Origin: Candidatus Nitrosymbiomonas sp.
GTDB lineage: Bacteria > Sysuimicrobiota > Sysuimicrobiia > Sysuimicrobiales > Humicultoraceae
DNA: 8,285 bases
NCBI GenBank assembly: GCA_020724185.1
Contig: DYHL01000113.1
Span: 1 to 8,285, forward strand
Direction: 5' to 3'
Positions 6,217-8,285 of this stretch are shown piece by piece. The notes below the pieces were generated by a model, which made no database searches, had not been told where the DNA came from, and saw only the letters and a list, made by a program, of their open reading frames with translations. The position numbers and the translations under genes are program-made. Every line of letters begins with the position of its first letter. Within the stretch, counting starts at the first letter, position 1.

Positions 6217-7395
6217 TCAGTCCAGCGTAGTCCTGGCGCGCGGCGGCTGCGCCGGCAGCGCCCAGATCGCCACGAGCGCGATCAGGAAGAGGCCAAGGCT
6301 TGCCATCAGGGTCTGGGCCAGCCCGATCTTGTCCGCAATCGCGCCGATTAGCGTCATGGATAGGCCCGCTGTCCCCCACGCCATTCCGGTCACCAAGCTG
6401 CTGGCCAGGCTTGCCCGTGAGGGGAACATCTCCTGGGCCATCACTATGCTGACCGGAGCCGCCAGGAAGAGCGTGAAACCACCCAGGGCCAGTGGCACCA
6501 GGCCCCATGTGCTCTCGGTCATGCCGAAAAGCACTAGCAGAGGCGCGGTTGCGATCAGCGAGATTGCCATCACGGCGCGCCGCCCGATCCGGTCGGAGAG
6601 CGCCCCGCCGACCAGACCTCCGATTGAGCCGATCCCTCCGAAGAGAAAGATCGCGGTCCCGCCCATCATCAGCGTCGCTCCGCGATCGCGCAGCAGGAGC
6701 GGGATGAACAGGATGTGCCCCAAGGTGACCACGCTCCTGATAACCACCACAAGCCAGATCAGTGCCAGGGATCTCCCGTGCCGCCTGACGTCGCCGCGCA
6801 GACCCCGAGTGGGCTTCTCCAGATCAGACTGCCAGGAGCCAACATGCCGCCAGAGCAGCAGGCAGACCGCCACGCCTGGAAGCGCGGCCAACGCGGTTCC
6901 TGGGAGCCCTACCGCACCCACGATCGCGGCCACATAGATCGGGCCCAGCGAGTATCCCAGTTCACCGCCGGCAACGAAGATCGAAAGCCCGGCACCCCGG
7001 CGGTCCCCACTCACGGCCCCGGCGACCGCGAACGACTGGGGGTGAAACGACGCGGTCCCCAGGCCCGCGATGAACAGCACCGCGAGCATCACGTGGTAGG
7101 AGGGCGCGAGTCCAAGCAGCCCCATCATGATCACCGTGATGAGCGCTCCCAGAACGGTGAACACGGGCCTTGAGGTGCGGTCGGCGACCAACCCGAAGAA
7201 CGGCTGGGAGAAGGCGGACGACAGGTTGAACGCGCTGCCCAGAAGCCCGGCGAGCGCCAGCGAGAGACCGAACTTGGCAACCACCAGCGGCAGCAGGGGC
7301 GCCAGGAAAGCGGCATAGAGATCGTTGGTGAAGTGGGCGAGACTCAGAGCGCCCAGGCGGGACCATAGCGGTGAGCGCGGTCGCCCCGGGTTCAC
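6217..7395 (-). CDS. MFS exporter of the fosmidomycin-resistance (Fsr) type
   Basis: A 392-residue major facilitator with about twelve hydrophobic segments in two halves. Fsr-type features include 'LAHFTNDLYAAFLAPLLPL' at 19-37 (after the first cytoplasmic residues), 'SFHPQSFAVA' at 116-125 and 'VAGGELGYSLGPI' at 141-153. The loop 2-3 signature GLVADRTSRP is at 68-77, repeated in the second half as GALSDRIGRR at 264-273. E. coli Fsr exports fosmidomycin; the natural substrates of most homologues are unknown, so the substrate is left open. The start is a GTG at 7395 whose last two bases form part of the stop codon of the upstream AEC gene (GTGA overlap). There is no strong ribosome site, which fits translation coupled to the AEC gene. 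The C-terminus is a short hydrophilic tail (PAQPPRARTTLD). Confidence 0.88.
   Translation of the reverse strand: MNPGRPRSPLWSRLGALSLAHFTNDLYAAFLAPLLPLVVAKFGLSLALAGLLGSAFNLSSAFSQPFFGLVADRTSRPVFTVLGALITVIMMGLLGLAPSYHVMLAVLFIAGLGTASFHPQSFAVAGAVSGDRRGAGLSIFVAGGELGYSLGPIYVAAIVGAVGLPGTALAALPGVAVCLLLWRHVGSWQSDLEKPTRGLRGDVRRHGRSLALIWLVVVIRSVVTLGHILFIPLLLRDRGATLMMGGTAIFLFGGIGSIGGLVGGALSDRIGRRAVMAISLIATAPLLVLFGMTESTWGLVPLALGGFTLFLAAPVSIVMAQEMFPSRASLASSLVTGMAWGTAGLSMTLIGAIADKIGLAQTLMASLGLFLIALVAIWALPAQPPRARTTLD
7392..7395 (-). other. GTGA start/stop overlap coupling AEC and MFS genes
   Basis: On the minus strand the four bases GTGA contain the GTG start of the MFS gene and the TGA stop of the AEC gene. 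This arrangement, with no clear ribosome site in the preceding bases, points to reinitiation by ribosomes that finish the AEC gene. Confidence 0.65.
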
Positions 7396-8285
7396 GTAAG
7401 CAGCGCCAGGATGATCGAGATCGAAACGAAACTCGCGACCGTGGTCAGGAAGACCGCGCTGGCCACGAATTCCGGGACGGCGTCAAACTGTGCCGCGATC
7501 AGAAACGCGTTGATCGCGGTCGGCATCGCCGTGGACGTCACCGCGACGTCGCGGGCCAGTCCGGTGATGCCGAACCACGGCGCAAGCACGGCCACCAGCA
7601 GCGGGGAGACGACGAGTCGCAGGACTGTCGCCACTCCCAGCGGCGCGTTCGCGGCCGAGGGTCGTGCCTGGGAAAGCTGCACCCCCAGGGTGATGAGTAG
7701 CACGGGAATCGCGCCCTGGGCCATGAGCTCGATCGGGCGCCACAGCGCGATCGGCACCGTCCACCCCTGGTATGCGAAAACCACACCCGCGACCGCGGCA
7801 TAGATGAGCGGCAGGCGGAAGATGTCGAGGACGGCGCGGACGGGCTTGTTCCTGCCGGCCGAGGCCAGGAACACCCCCACGGAGTGCATGAGGATCGCCG
7901 AGACCACGAAGATGAGCGTGGCCAGGCGCACCCCTTCGTCGCCAAACGCGAACAGGCTCACCGGAAGCCCGTAGTTGCCCGCGTTGTAGAGAACCGTTAC
8001 GAGCGCCAGCCCGCTGCGTTCGACCGGCGCCAGCCGCATCAGGCGCCCGGCAAGCAGCGCGACGACGAGCAGCACGGCGAACTGCGCAACGACAAGCCCT
8101 ACCAACCGCGCGGCGGCAGCCGCCGACACGTCGGTTCGCACCAGCGCATAAAACACCAGGCTGGGGGTCAGCAGGTACATCGTCACGCGCGAGAGCGACT
8201 GGATTTCGATGGGAACGAGACGGGCGAGCAGGTACCCGGCCGCGATGAGCAACGCTATGGGCAAGATGACCGAGAGTAATGTCAC
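7392..8285 (-). CDS. AEC (auxin efflux carrier) family transporter, start at or beyond the window edge
   Basis: At least 297 residues of a polytopic membrane protein with about ten hydrophobic segments, of the AEC family that includes plant PIN-like carriers and bacterial malate/malonate permeases. Recognisable parts are the N-terminal 'ILPIALLIAAGYLLARL', the segment 'LVTVLYNAGNYGLPVSLFAFG' (95-115) typical of helix 4, 'AIPVLLITLGVQLSQ' (192-206), and the C-terminal 'TSTAMPTAINAFLIAAQF' plus 'VFLTTVASFVSISIILALL'. Length and content match full-length members (about 300 residues). The first codon seen is GTG at 8285, the last base of the window. It may be the true start, since the preceding ribosome site would be outside, or an internal valine a few codons in. 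It overlaps the MFS gene by GTGA and is probably the first gene of that pair. The substrate (often an organic acid) is not determinable. Confidence 0.9.
   Translation of the reverse strand: MTLLSVILPIALLIAAGYLLARLVPIEIQSLSRVTMYLLTPSLVFYALVRTDVSAAAAARLVGLVVAQFAVLLVVALLAGRLMRLAPVERSGLALVTVLYNAGNYGLPVSLFAFGDEGVRLATLIFVVSAILMHSVGVFLASAGRNKPVRAVLDIFRLPLIYAAVAGVVFAYQGWTVPIALWRPIELMAQGAIPVLLITLGVQLSQARPSAANAPLGVATVLRLVVSPLLVAVLAPWFGITGLARDVAVTSTAMPTAINAFLIAAQFDAVPEFVASAVFLTTVASFVSISIILALLT

Overview
The window is a GC-rich stretch of an ordinary bacterial chromosome (well over half G+C by eye, with strong third-position G/C bias that keeps many antisense frames open). It is densely packed: nine protein genes, no intergenic gap above 150 bases. 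I see no tRNA, rRNA, CRISPR array, insertion sequence or phage gene. The gene mix is an orphan CcdA, a large AlaX, the rare 'predicted ATPase of the ABC class', a PDZ-S41 protein, a stand-alone Lrp/AsnC ligand-binding domain and a Uma2 protein. It suggests a high-GC lineage of the Chloroflexota / Armatimonadota-like / thermophilic Firmicutes kind, but no marker gene here fixes the taxonomy.

Layout. A minus-strand run occupies the left two thirds and is read right to left: alanyl-tRNA editing protein AlaX-L (4349-5530), cytochrome c biogenesis protein CcdA (3547-4275), secreted PDZ/S41 peptidase-like protein (2141-3520), ABC-class ATPase (269-2131) and the 5' part of a Uma2-family gene running off the left edge (1-204). 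CcdA, S41 and the ATPase are separated by only 26 and 9 bases and probably share a transcript. CcdA has its own extended -10 element placed so that its mRNA would be leaderless.

Diverging from AlaX across a 149-base region with a good sigma70-type promoter is a small plus-strand operon: YggT membrane protein (5680-5943) and an 80-residue Lrp/AsnC ligand-binding (RAM) domain protein without DNA-binding domain (5968-6210). Converging on it from the right, with only 6 bases between stop codons, is a minus-strand transporter pair: an AEC-family permease (7392-8285, its start exactly at or just beyond the window edge) and a fosmidomycin-resistance-like MFS exporter (6217-7395), coupled by a GTGA start/stop overlap.

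The genes do not form a single recognisable pathway. AlaX-L proofreads mischarged tRNA(Ala), CcdA moves reducing power across the membrane, the S41 protein acts outside the membrane, and the two transporters export or exchange small solutes. I found no convincing new multi-gene system. The points most worth checking are the missing catalytic lysine in the S41 protein, the probable leaderless start of ccdA, the eroded glycine loop in the AlaX-L C-terminal domain, and a palindrome ahead of the Uma2 gene.
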